Of a DNA stretch of 64,000 bases, positions 43,930-51,120 are shown in pieces. How positions within the stretch are numbered: position 1 is the stretch's first letter; each line of letters starts with the position of its first letter. The notes under the pieces were generated by a model. It was given only the letters and a program-made list of their open reading frames with translations, was not told the origin of the DNA and made no database searches. The position numbers were made by a program, and so were the translations under genes. This stretch comes from SIG672 sp045605765 (GTDB lineage: Bacteria > Bacillota > Clostridia > Oscillospirales > CAG-272): positions 124,001-188,000 of the forward strand of contig JAZUQQ010000027.1 of NCBI GenBank assembly GCA_045605765.1, in the 5' to 3' direction.

Positions 43930-44808
43930 TTATTTAAGTGAAATCTTTACGTTTGCATCTGTTCCGAGGGCTCCGAAAAGAAGCTCTCGTATTTTTTCGG
44001 TCTTATCCGAATATTTTTCAGGCAAAAGAATTCTCACTGCGGAGTCCTTGGTAAGCTCTTCGCCCACAGTTCTGAAACGCTCAGATGGTATTAAAAGAGA
44101 GCTGTGCTCAAAAAGTGCATACGCCTCGCGGTAGATCTTCTCGGCACTCTCTTTTTGTCCGCTTTCAAGAAGCGCATTCACTCTTTCAATGTAAAAATCC
44201 TCACACAAAGGATCGATAGAGCAGGCTTTTTCGGATATTTCACAAATTCTCATGAAATCGAGATCGCGTCGCAATGCGGCGCAGGCAATAGCGAATATAC
44301 GCCTATAAGTATCGTGATATTTTTCAACAGCAAGTCTTGTTTTTTCGTCTATAAAGTGCTTACTTAGAAAAAATCCCCTGTATATTTCGAGCGCACGAAG
44401 GGCAATCGGCTTCATTTCTTCGAGACTGCCGCTCAAAAACACCTTTTGGACAAGGCGTTCAAAGATATCGCTATCTATCTGCGCTTCATTTGGAAGTACG
44501 AATCGGTAAGTATTGTTCTCAAAAACAATAACCCCGTGCGGATCAAGACCGATATCCGCAAGTGTTTTTCTCGCCCTGTGAAGCATAGCGTTAAGTGCGT
44601 TGAGCGCCTCAGGGTAACGACCCGAATAGGCGCCGTATCCAAAAGTCGCATCTATAAGTTCCCGCCTGTTTACAGATCGCTCGCGGTTAAGTATCAGATA
44701 TTTTATAAGCCGCCATTTTTTATGTCCGCGGCCGTCTTGTTCACAAGCCGTTTTGCCACAAAACGAGAGAGTAAACGGTCCAAAAAAGGATATTTTCAGA
44801 TTTTGCAT
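43930..44808 (-). CDS. BTAD-type (SARP-like) transcriptional regulator
   Basis: A 292-residue protein with an OmpR-like winged helix at the N-terminus (ISFFGPFTLSFCG ... LIKYLILNRERSVNRRELID) and a bacterial transcriptional activator domain of TPR-like helices (about 105-245). SARPs activate secondary metabolism or other genes; no signal domain is attached here. Target unknown; it has its own promoter. Confidence 0.82.
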   Translation of the reverse strand: MQNLKISFFGPFTLSFCGKTACEQDGRGHKKWRLIKYLILNRERSVNRRELIDATFGYGAYSGRYPEALNALNAMLHRARKTLADIGLDPHGVIVFENNTYRFVLPNEAQIDSDIFERLVQKVFLSGSLEEMKPIALRALEIYRGFFLSKHFIDEKTRLAVEKYHDTYRRIFAIACAALRRDLDFMRICEISEKACSIDPLCEDFYIERVNALLESGQKESAEKIYREAYALFEHSSLLIPSERFRTVGEELTKDSAVRILLPEKYSDKTEKIRELLFGALGTDANVKISLK

Positions 44809-44853
44809 AGACCGACGCCAAAACCTTTCAATAATTTTTTATAATCACGGGTA

Positions 44854-44882
44854 ATTATATCATAAATTATTTTAAAAAGCAA
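44854..44882 (-). promoter_or_regulatory. Promoter of the BTAD regulator
   Basis: TTGCTT (44877-44882), 17 bases, TATAAT (44854-44859) with TGA upstream, on the minus strand. Confidence 0.65.
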
Positions 44883-44940
44883 CAGTTTACGCATATTGTG
44901 CAAATGCGTTGTGTTCATATAAATTTAACAATTCAAAGTA

Positions 44941-44969
44941 TTGTAAAATGCCCTGATATGTGGTAGAAT
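44941..44969 (+). promoter_or_regulatory. Promoter of tRNA-Ser
   Basis: TTGTAA (44941-44946), 17 bases, TAGAAT (44964-44969) with TGG upstream as an extended -10. Confidence 0.75.
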
Positions 44970-44994
44970 TTATGTTGCGACCGAAAGAATCCTT

Positions 44995-45083
44995 GGAGAA
45001 GTACTCAAGAGGCCGAAGAGGCGCCCCTGCTAAGGGTGTAGGTCGTTTATAGCGGCGCGAGGGTTCAAATCCCTCCTTCTCCG
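44995..45083 (+). tRNA. tRNA-Ser (GCT)
   Basis: An 89-base class II tRNA: acceptor GGAGAAG/CTTCTCC, discriminator G, anticodon loop with GCT (reads AGC/AGT), a long variable arm (GTCGTTTATAGCGGC) and T arm GAGGG-TTCAAAT-CCCTC. No encoded CCA. Confidence 0.96.
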
Positions 45084-45084
45084 T

Positions 45085-45126
45085 AAAAACAAAAGAACGA
45101 GCAAATGCTCGTTCTTTTGTTTTTTA
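45085..45126 (+). terminator. Terminator after tRNA-Ser
   Basis: AAAACAAAAGAACGAGCA, loop AA, TGCTCGTTCTTTTGTTTTTT: a very long stem with a T-run. Confidence 0.92.
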
Positions 45127-45230
45127 TAGTAATTTGGCACCATGCAGAACCCCGTCCACCGTCGTTTTTAGCTCTATACACGCGCACGCGCGAGAGAGAA
45201 ATCCTCGAAGAGTGACACTTATAGCGAACG

Positions 45231-45258
45231 TCAAAAGAGGCGGGAATGGTCCCGCCTC
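45231..45258 (-). terminator. Hairpin in the spacer after tRNA-Ser
   Basis: GAGGCGGGA (45237-45245), loop ATGG, TCCCGCCTC (45250-45258). On the minus strand TTTTGA follows, so it could terminate leftward transcripts from the toxin side. The 110 bases at 45127-45236 hold no recognised gene. Confidence 0.55.
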
Positions 45259-45279
45259 AAAGATTTTTACGAAAAGGTA

Positions 45280-45308
45280 TTAACAAAACACACCTCCAGG
45301 AGTATACT
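45280..45308 (+). promoter_or_regulatory. Promoter of a short antisense RNA
   Basis: TTAACA (45280-45285), 17 bases, TATACT (45303-45308), pointing at the small toxin-like gene on the opposite strand. Confidence 0.65.
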
Positions 45309-45314
45309 AAAATC

Positions 45315-45402
45315 GAAGAGGAAGCCCGTGACGGTTGCCTCCCCAAAGCACGATAAAAGAAATAACCGCCTTATGTGAGAGTCAGGCGGTTATTTCTTTT
45401 TG
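45315..45402 (+). ncRNA. Candidate antitoxin RNA
   Basis: A predicted RNA of about 88 bases from the promoter at 45280-45308 to the shared terminator hairpin. It has no open frame. It overlaps the last codons and terminator of the 32-residue toxin-like gene on the other strand. It contains GAAGAGGA and GCCTC, which can pair with the toxin coding region and its GAGGC ribosome site. Convergent RNAs ending in one terminator are the plan of Fst/par and TxpA/RatA type I systems. Not proven to be transcribed. Confidence 0.55.
45355..45401. terminator. Shared bidirectional terminator of the toxin-antitoxin candidate
   Basis: AAAAGAAATAACCGCC (45355-45370) pairs perfectly over 16 bp with GGCGGTTATTTCTTTT (45385-45400). 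Both strands have T-runs. The toxin stop codon lies in the stem. Confidence 0.9.
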
Positions 45403-45488
45403 TTATGAGTGTCGATGTAATTAAGCAGTGCAAGAATAAAACTCTCAAAGAGGACCAGGAGAGCCTTTGCTGCGGCGGAATTACTCAT
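45390..45488 (-). CDS. Small hydrophobic peptide, candidate type I toxin (TxpA/Fst/holin-like)
   Basis: A 32-residue peptide: MSNSAAAKALL, then a hydrophobic helix VLFESFILALLNYI, then a charged tail DTHNKKK. A single membrane helix with a lysine-rich end is the pattern of the Fst/TxpA/BsrG and holin-like toxins of Firmicutes. AGAGG lies 9 bases upstream of the ATG. It follows the pnp terminator by about 20 bases and no clear promoter of its own was seen, so it may be expressed by read-through. An antisense RNA gene converges on it. Family placement is by pattern, not by a search. Confidence 0.65.
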   Translation of the reverse strand: MSNSAAAKALLVLFESFILALLNYIDTHNKKK

Positions 45489-45507
45489 CGTCAAAAGCCT
45501 CTTTGGA

Positions 45508-45547
45508 ACAAAAAATCGGCGTACCTGAGGCAAATCGGGTACGCCGA
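45508..45547 (-). terminator. Terminator after pnp
   Basis: On the minus strand TCGGCGTACC, 12-base loop, GGTACGCCGA then TTTTTTG. Confidence 0.9.
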
Positions 45548-45570
45548 ATCTTATTAAAGTTTAGAGTTAC

Positions 45571-47769
45571 TCAGTCCTCTTTCTTCTTAAAGGGTCTTCT
45601 GAAACCTCTGTTTCCGCGGTCGCCTCTATCGCCACGGTCGCCACCTTCGCGTCTGGGGGGTCTTTCCTCGCCTTCGAGTTTCGGAAGCAAAGCCTTTGCC
45701 GAAAGGTTATAACGTCCCTTTTCGTCAACGCCCATAAACTTAACGGTGAGCTCGTCGCCTTCGTTTACGACGTCCTCTACCTTTTCAACAAAGGTATTTG
45801 AAAGATCCTTGATATGGCACATACCTTCCTTGCCGGGAGCGAACTCAACGAACGCTCCGATAGGAATGATCCTCGTAACCTTGCCGGTATAAACTGCACC
45901 TACCTCGGGCTCGAAGCAGATGCCCTCGATAATAGCCTGAGCCGCAAGTCCACTGTCGCGGTTAACTGCTGCGATATAAATTGTTCCGTCGTCCTCAATA
46001 TCGATCTTTGCGCCGGTGTCAGCAACGATCTTCTGAATGACCTCGCCGCCCTTACCGATGACCTCGCGGATCTTTTCGGGCTTAATGTGCATGATGATCA
46101 TCTTGGGAGCGTACTTATTGACTTCTTCGCGAGGAGCAGGAATAGCTTTGAGAATGATCTCGTCGATGATATAGTCACGACCCTTATGAGTCATTTCAAA
46201 TGCCGCCTTGATAATTTCGGGAGTAAGACCGTCGATTTTAAGGTCCATCTGGATAGAGGTAATACCCTTGTGTGTACCTGCCACCTTGAAGTCCATATCG
46301 CCGTAGAAGTCTTCAAGACCCTGAATATCGATCATAGTATCCCAAGAGCCGTCCTCTGCGGTGATAAGTCCGCAGGATATACCTGCAACCGGCGCCTTGA
46401 TCGGAACACCTGCCGCCATAAGAGCGAGGGTGGATCCGCAGACAGAAGCCTGAGAGGTCGAACCGTTCGAGGAGATAACCTCAGAAACGAGTCTCATAGC
46501 GTAAGGGAATTCCTCGACCGAGGGAAGTACAGGAATGAGCGAACGCTCTGCGAGCGCACCGTGTCCGATCTCGCGGCGTCCGGGGCTACGGCTTGCCTTT
46601 GCTTCACCTGTGGAGAAGCCGGGCATATTGTAGTGGTGCATATAACGCTTGGATTCTTCCTCATCGATAGTGTCGAGCATCTGCGCGTCGCCTACCGTAC
46701 CGAGCGTTGCGATGGTGAGAACCTGAGTCTGACCTCTGGTAAACATACCCGAACCGTGAACTCTGGGAAGAAGGTCAACCTCTGCGGCAAGAGGACGGAT
46801 CTCGTCCATTCTTCTGCCGTCAACACGCTTCTTGTCCTCAAGAAGCCATCTGCGAACGATCTTCTTCTGGATCTTGTATACAAGCTCGCCGATAATGTCG
46901 GGAAGCTCGGGATATTCCTCCGAGAACTTTTCGAGAATAGCGTCGGTAATGGGCTGCATTCTTGCATCACGAACGGTCTTGTCGTCGGTATCGAGAGCTA
47001 CCATAACGTCCTTTTCGCAGAAAGCGAAGATCTTGTCAAACATATCGTGATCAAGCTCGCAGGAGGGATAGTCAAACTTGGGCTTTCCTACCTCTGCAAC
47101 GATAGAGTCGATGAAGGAGCAGAGCACCTTGATCTCCTCGTGAGCCTTCATAATGGCCTGGAACATAGTGTCGTCGTCAACCTCGTTCGCGCCTGCCTCG
47201 ATCATAACCACCTTCTTAGCCGAGCCTGCAACGGTGAGCTCGAGATCGCTCTTTGCTCTCTGCTCGGAGGTCGGGTTTACCACGATCTCGCCGTCAACGA
47301 GACCCATAAATACGCCTGCGATAGGTCCGTTCCACGGAATATCCGAAATGGAGAGGGCGATCGATGCGCCGATCATAGCTGTAATTTCGGGCGAGCAGTC
47401 GTTGTCAACGCTGAGAACCATAAGGCTTATTGCAACGTCATTACGAAGGTCCTTCGGGAAGAGAGGTCGAACAGGACGGTCGATAACGCGAGAGGTGAGT
47501 ATCGCCTTTTCGGAAGGTCTTCCCTCACGTCTGAGGTATCCGCCGGGAATTCTTCCTACTGCGTAAAGACGCTCCTCAAAGTCAACCGAGAGAGGAAGGA
47601 AGTCGATTCCGTCACGGGGCTTTGCCGAAGCGGTTGCGGTTGCGAGAATCGAGGTCTCGCCGTATCTGATAAGAGCCGATCCGTTTGCAAGACCTGCCAT
47701 CTTTCCGGTTTCAACGGTAAGAGGTCTGCCTGCAAGAGTAGTTTCAAAAATCTTGTAGTTGTCGAACAT
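45571..47769 (-). CDS. pnp: Polyribonucleotide nucleotidyltransferase (PNPase)
   Basis: A 732-residue 3'-5' phosphorolytic exoribonuclease. Two RNase PH-like domains (about 10-220 and 310-545; GGYLRREGRPSEKAIL and SRSPGRREIGHGALAERSLIPVLP), a KH domain with IREVIGKGGEVIQKI (about 560-620), an S1 domain (about 630-690), and a basic Arg/Gly/Asp tail with GDRGDRGDRGNRGF that may bind RNA. It follows rpsO as in most bacteria, with a long hairpin in the leader. Confidence 0.97.
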   Translation of the reverse strand: MFDNYKIFETTLAGRPLTVETGKMAGLANGSALIRYGETSILATATASAKPRDGIDFLPLSVDFEERLYAVGRIPGGYLRREGRPSEKAILTSRVIDRPVRPLFPKDLRNDVAISLMVLSVDNDCSPEITAMIGASIALSISDIPWNGPIAGVFMGLVDGEIVVNPTSEQRAKSDLELTVAGSAKKVVMIEAGANEVDDDTMFQAIMKAHEEIKVLCSFIDSIVAEVGKPKFDYPSCELDHDMFDKIFAFCEKDVMVALDTDDKTVRDARMQPITDAILEKFSEEYPELPDIIGELVYKIQKKIVRRWLLEDKKRVDGRRMDEIRPLAAEVDLLPRVHGSGMFTRGQTQVLTIATLGTVGDAQMLDTIDEEESKRYMHHYNMPGFSTGEAKASRSPGRREIGHGALAERSLIPVLPSVEEFPYAMRLVSEVISSNGSTSQASVCGSTLALMAAGVPIKAPVAGISCGLITAEDGSWDTMIDIQGLEDFYGDMDFKVAGTHKGITSIQMDLKIDGLTPEIIKAAFEMTHKGRDYIIDEIILKAIPAPREEVNKYAPKMIIMHIKPEKIREVIGKGGEVIQKIVADTGAKIDIEDDGTIYIAAVNRDSGLAAQAIIEGICFEPEVGAVYTGKVTRIIPIGAFVEFAPGKEGMCHIKDLSNTFVEKVEDVVNEGDELTVKFMGVDEKGRYNLSAKALLPKLEGEERPPRREGGDRGDRGDRGNRGFRRPFKKKED

Positions 47770-47806
47770 TTTTGTGAACCTTTCTTTTATTTTATTTGCA
47801 GCCTTA

Positions 47807-47885
47807 ACCGGAGAAATAATGAATAGCGGACACGCCCGATATTTTTATCGGAAGCATACGTTATTCATTATTGAATTTTTCCGGT
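47807..47885 (-). promoter_or_regulatory. Long imperfect hairpin in the pnp leader
   Basis: ACCGGA (47807-47812) pairs with TCCGGT (47880-47885), AATAATGAATA (47815-47825) with TATTCATTATT (47862-47872), and an inner CCGATA-TTTT-TATCGG (47836-47851). It ends 38 bases before the pnp start. In E. coli a comparable leader stem is cut by RNase III and used for PNPase autoregulation. Confidence 0.7.
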
Positions 47886-47921
47886 CAAGACCTTTTAACT
47901 GTTTTTCGTGTGTTTATCTCA

Positions 47922-47948
47922 AAAATGGGAGGCGGTGCCTCCCATTTT
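47922..47948 (-). terminator. Terminator after rpsO
   Basis: AAAATGGGAGGC, loop, GCCTCCCATTTT: a 12-bp stem, T-tract on the minus strand. Confidence 0.85.
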
Positions 47949-47978
47949 CTTGAAAACGAAGTTTTCGAAGGCGCGAAC

Positions 47979-48245
47979 TTACTTTCTGAGTCCGAGCTTC
48001 TTAACTATTGCGCGGTAACGCTCAATATCGGTATTCTGGAGATATTTGAGAAGGTTACGTCTCTTACCTACCATTTTGAGAAGTCCGCGACGGCTGTGGA
48101 AGTCCTTCTGGTTGTTAGCAAGATGCGCGTTGAGGTCGTTAATTCTCTGAGTGAGAATAGCGATCTGAACCTCAGGCGAGCCTGTGTCGCCCTCGTGCAT
48201 AGCGTTAGCGAGAATGATTTCCTGCTTTTTTTCCTTTGCGAGCAT
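47979..48245 (-). CDS. rpsO: 30S ribosomal protein S15
   Basis: An 88-residue S15 starting MLAKEKKQEIILANAMHEGD and containing TGSPEVQIAILTQRI, HLANNQKDFHSRRGLL and the KRRNLLKYLQ-YR end. The open frame extends far upstream, but GAAAGG lies 10 bases before this ATG and it matches the family start. Promoter is about 150 bases upstream, leaving room for autoregulation by S15. Confidence 0.97.
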   Translation of the reverse strand: MLAKEKKQEIILANAMHEGDTGSPEVQIAILTQRINDLNAHLANNQKDFHSRRGLLKMVGKRRNLLKYLQNTDIERYRAIVKKLGLRK

Positions 48246-48393
48246 AGTTTTTTCACCTTTCTGTAGATTTATTCTCCGATAAAACCGAGTTTGCGGTCTG
48301 GTGAAACCGTCCGAAGAGCGAACGTTTACCCGCAAACCAAGCCATACGGAATTATGTTTTGCCCCGAACGGCGCGCGTCCGCAGGCGAAAAGC

Positions 48394-48399
48394 ATTATA
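48394..48399 (-). promoter_or_regulatory. Extended -10 promoter of rpsO
   Basis: TGATATAAT on the minus strand at 48394-48402; the -35 region is weak. It gives a leader of about 140 bases rich in possible stems. Confidence 0.6.
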
Positions 48400-48476
48400 T
48401 CATATATAAGCGATTTTTGCACGAACATTGGAAGATGTTTACAAAATGTTTACACTTCAAGGGCGGTTTTGTCCGA

Positions 48477-48512
48477 CAAAACAACCTCGCCACTCTCGAC
48501 GAGGTTGTTTTG
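48477..48512 (-). terminator. Terminator after lgt
   Basis: CAAAACAACCTCG (48477-48489) pairs with CGAGGTTGTTTTG (48500-48512), a 13-bp stem. Confidence 0.85.
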
Positions 48513-48552
48513 TATTGCTGAGAAAGCGCAAACTGTGATCTGCAGTTCGGGA

Positions 48553-49374
48553 TCACTCAGATGCGTTTGTGTCGGTTTCGGGCAAGTACTTATCTTTGAC
48601 AAGCGATTTTACAAGCAATATTGTGCTGACGGTCACGCTTATTATACTTATCCACTGCGACGTTGAAAAGATTCCTATAAATCCCCGAATTTTATCTCCG
48701 CGAAGAAATTCGTCAAAAAAACGGATCACTCCGTATGCTATAAGATAGATGTACAGAAGTTTACCGCGAATACGCGGACACGTTTCGCATTTTTTAAGTA
48801 AGCAAAACATAACTAAAACCAAAAAGAAATTACATCCTGCTTCGAGAAGTTGGACCGGAAAGCGTGTGACTCCGTTCACATCGGGCACGAGTGTATTGCC
48901 GTGCGCACAAAATCCGAACTTTGATTCTATCCCATAGCAGCATCCCGCAAAAAAGCATCCTATACGGGCAATGCCATGAAACAAGGGGATTATCGGTGAC
49001 ATAAGATCGGCATATAATGCAGTATCCTGCCGTAAAATTTTCGTCGCAATACCGCCTGCGGCGATGCCTCCGAAAAGACCGCCGTAGAAAACCGCCCCGC
49101 CGAATATATGCTGGACTCGTGCAAGCCAAAGCGAAAATTCCGCCTTTTTAAAAAGATAAGGAAAAAGACGAATGTTTGTCAGCGCGTAAAGCAGATGGCC
49201 ACCGATGAAAACTCCTGCTATGACGGCAAGGAGAAAAAGAACTCCGTCTTCTGCGAACAGACCCCTTTTTTTGAGGAGTAAAGACAAAATCACTCCGCAG
49301 ATAATACATCCAATCAGCGCAAATAATCCATAAGATGCGATCTTATATCCGAAAATATCAAATTGAGGTAACAA
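48553..49374 (-). CDS. lgt: Prolipoprotein diacylglyceryl transferase
   Basis: A 273-residue multi-pass membrane enzyme that attaches diacylglycerol to the lipobox cysteine. Seven hydrophobic segments can be counted. The signature HGIARIGCFFAGCCYG is present, as are TRFPVQLLEA and FFDEFLRGD. The usual HGGL motif is represented by FYGGLFGG. Substrates in this window include the VWA lipoprotein at 12033 and the lipoprotein at 63796. Confidence 0.9.
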   Translation of the reverse strand: MLPQFDIFGYKIASYGLFALIGCIICGVILSLLLKKRGLFAEDGVLFLLAVIAGVFIGGHLLYALTNIRLFPYLFKKAEFSLWLARVQHIFGGAVFYGGLFGGIAAGGIATKILRQDTALYADLMSPIIPLFHGIARIGCFFAGCCYGIESKFGFCAHGNTLVPDVNGVTRFPVQLLEAGCNFFLVLVMFCLLKKCETCPRIRGKLLYIYLIAYGVIRFFDEFLRGDKIRGFIGIFSTSQWISIISVTVSTILLVKSLVKDKYLPETDTNASE

Positions 49375-49396
49375 CTAAAAGCTCCGGTGTAATTGG

Positions 49397-49861
49397 TCAA
49401 GAAAGCCCGCCGAATAAAGACGCACTTTCGAGAGCGGCACACATAGAGCAAGCTTCGCACGAGGAACAGATGCAGGCAGGAAGTGTACACGAAAGAACTC
49501 CTAATGCACATATCGAAGCTCCGATGATGCCTAGGACAAATCCCGCCGTAGCCATTCCCGATGATTTTCCGTATGCGGCAAAAGATTTTCTTCTTCCCTT
49601 AGCGCCGAAAACGATTCCTAAAATCGAACAGGGCAGAACCAAAATATTAAAAACGAAAACCCACCCGAAAAGTATGCCGCAAACTCCAAGCACGAGTGCC
49701 GCTATCGACAAACCGAGCCCGTCGTTAGGATTTCTGGGTCGGCGAGTCGGATAATTATTATATCCGCCCTGTTGCTGATAGCCGTACGGCGGCTGATTGG
49801 ATTGCTGATACTGCTGGTTGGGGTTTTGATTGTTCTGCTGATTCATGTTTTGATTGTCCAT
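49397..49861 (-). CDS. DUF4190-type membrane protein with Gln/Asn-rich N-terminus
   Basis: A 154-residue protein. The first 45 residues are Asn/Gln/Pro/Tyr-rich (MDNQNMNQQNNQNPNQQYQQ); two transmembrane helices (about 50-80 and 100-125) around GAKGRRKSFAAYGK match DUF4190; the tail is cysteine-rich (CTLPACICSSCEACSMC). The ATG at 49861 has AGGAG upstream and is preferred over the longer open frame. Function unknown. Confidence 0.8.
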   Translation of the reverse strand: MDNQNMNQQNNQNPNQQYQQSNQPPYGYQQQGGYNNYPTRRPRNPNDGLGLSIAALVLGVCGILFGWVFVFNILVLPCSILGIVFGAKGRRKSFAAYGKSSGMATAGFVLGIIGASICALGVLSCTLPACICSSCEACSMCAALESASLFGGLS

Positions 49862-50036
49862 ATATAGTATCTCCTGTCTTAAAATTACAAAAACAAACAA
49901 ATTTCGCGCGAAAAAGATAAAGAACTGCAATTTTATGTCTTTTTCGGACAAGTTGGTTTTTGCTTTTCCGAGTATATCATAAAAAACGGCGTTTGTCAAG
50001 TATGGATATCATTTTGATAATTAAATATCCGTTTGA

Positions 50037-50050
50037 TTATTGTACAATAA
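50037..50050. promoter_or_regulatory. Palindromic operator candidate before the XRE gene
   Basis: TTATTGTACAATAA is a perfect 14-base palindrome 22 bases before the start codon, a good size for an XRE dimer site. Confidence 0.5.
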
Positions 50051-50071
50051 TATTATGAAGGCGGTGATAAT

Positions 50072-50365
50072 ATGATTTATGACAAGATTAAACTACTCAG
50101 AGAGCAGTGTGGTCTCACTCAATCGGAGCTTGCAAAGCAGCTCGGCGTTACCCGATCGGGCGTAAATGCGTGGGAAATGGGTATTTCCGTTCCATCTACG
50201 CAGTACATCGTGGAGCTTTCGTTGTTTTTTGGAGTGTCTGCCGATTATCTTCTCGGTCTGCCAAAGACCTCTACCGTCTCCGTAGAGGGTCTTAACGATA
50301 GAGAAATCGCTTCGATAATAGAAATTATTAATTGCTATAAAGAAAAACCTTCCGACAAATTGTAA
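50072..50365 (+). CDS. XRE-family helix-turn-helix regulator
   Basis: A 97-residue protein with a Cro/CI-type domain (LREQCGLTQSELAKQLGVTR, then SGVNAWEMGISVPSTQYIV) and a short C-terminal part starting GVSADYLLG. GAAGGCGG precedes the ATG. Monocistronic, with its own terminator. Its palindromic upstream site suggests autoregulation; other targets are unknown. Confidence 0.88.
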   Translation: MIYDKIKLLREQCGLTQSELAKQLGVTRSGVNAWEMGISVPSTQYIVELSLFFGVSADYLLGLPKTSTVSVEGLNDREIASIIEIINCYKEKPSDKL

Positions 50366-50399
50366 GGCTGTCGCTCGAAAGCGACGGCTTTTTGTTTTT
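50364..50399 (+). terminator. Terminator after the XRE gene
   Basis: AAGGCTGTCGCT, loop CGAA, AGCGACGGCTTTTTG. Confidence 0.9.
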
Positions 50400-50516
50400 A
50401 TTAAAATTTTGAGGTCACAAAAGCAGTATATCTAATTCAAATTTCCAGCAACGCATCAACCTCGCACCGAAAGACTCTGTCGGATCAAAAAACTTTGGTC
50501 AATTACCTTATTTTAC

Positions 50517-50545
50517 TTGACATTTCAGAGTATGTTCGCTATAAT
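50517..50545 (+). promoter_or_regulatory. Promoter upstream of recX
   Basis: TTGACA (50517-50522), 17 bases, TATAAT (50540-50545). The -10 and its flanks are duplicated in the next 22 bases. Confidence 0.8.
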
Positions 50546-50570
50546 AAAAGAGTATGTTCGCTATAATAAA
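50527..50570 (+). repeat. Perfect tandem 22-bp repeat at the recX promoter
   Basis: AGAGTATGTTCGCTATAATAAA occurs twice back to back (50527-50548, 50549-50570). Each copy has a TATAAT and a TATGTTCG element that looks like one half of a LexA site. Confidence 0.9.
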
Positions 50571-50648
50571 GATGGATATTTTTTGCTTATAAAAATGTCC
50601 TGCCGCTTTTAGGTAGCGGCAAAAGAGGTTTACGGGAGGCTTTGAAGA

Positions 50649-51104
50649 ATGAAGAAAACGCCCGCATACGTAAAGGCTATGGCACTGCTTGCCCTCTCCG
50701 ATATGAGCGAGCGAAGGCTTCGCGAAAAGCTTCGTACAAAAGGATTTTCGAGTAACGAAATATCCGATGCACTCGAAGAGCTGAAAGCGGACGGCTATCT
50801 GTCGGACGATCGACTAATAGAAAACCTCGTAAATTATTATGCAAAGCGCAAATATTTCGGCAAATACCGCATAAGGCTCGAGCTTCTCACAAAATTCGAC
50901 CGCGAAAGCGTTGACAGATGCTTTGACAATGTCTGCGAGTGTGTCGATTTCAGAGCACTTGCCGCCGAACTTGCCGTCAAGGAAGGGGCAAAGGGCGTCG
51001 AAAAGGACAAGATCTTGCGAAAGCTCCAACGGCTTGGACATGACTCCACATCAATAAGACAGGCACTTGCCGAAATTAAAAAAGAAGAAAATCAGGATAC
51101 GTGA
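50649..51104 (+). CDS. recX: Regulatory protein RecX
   Basis: A 151-residue RecX of three helical repeats: KAMALLALSDMSERRLREKL, IKFDALEELKADGYLSDDRL-type segment (ALEELKADGYLSDDRLIENL) and the C-terminal KILRKLQRLGHDSTSIRQAL. RecX limits RecA filament growth. No recA is in this window. GGGAGG lies upstream of the ATG. rimO follows after 16 bases, so the two are probably co-transcribed. Confidence 0.9.
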   Translation: MKKTPAYVKAMALLALSDMSERRLREKLRTKGFSSNEISDALEELKADGYLSDDRLIENLVNYYAKRKYFGKYRIRLELLTKFDRESVDRCFDNVCECVDFRALAAELAVKEGAKGVEKDKILRKLQRLGHDSTSIRQALAEIKKEENQDT

Positions 51105-51120
51105 AGGAGACAATTTCTCT

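Noticed and set aside
45814..47826. A 670-codon open frame on the plus strand opposite pnp
   Set aside because: It is the antisense frame of pnp, whose codon bias keeps this frame open. The predicted protein has no recognisable domain, while the minus strand encodes a complete PNPase.
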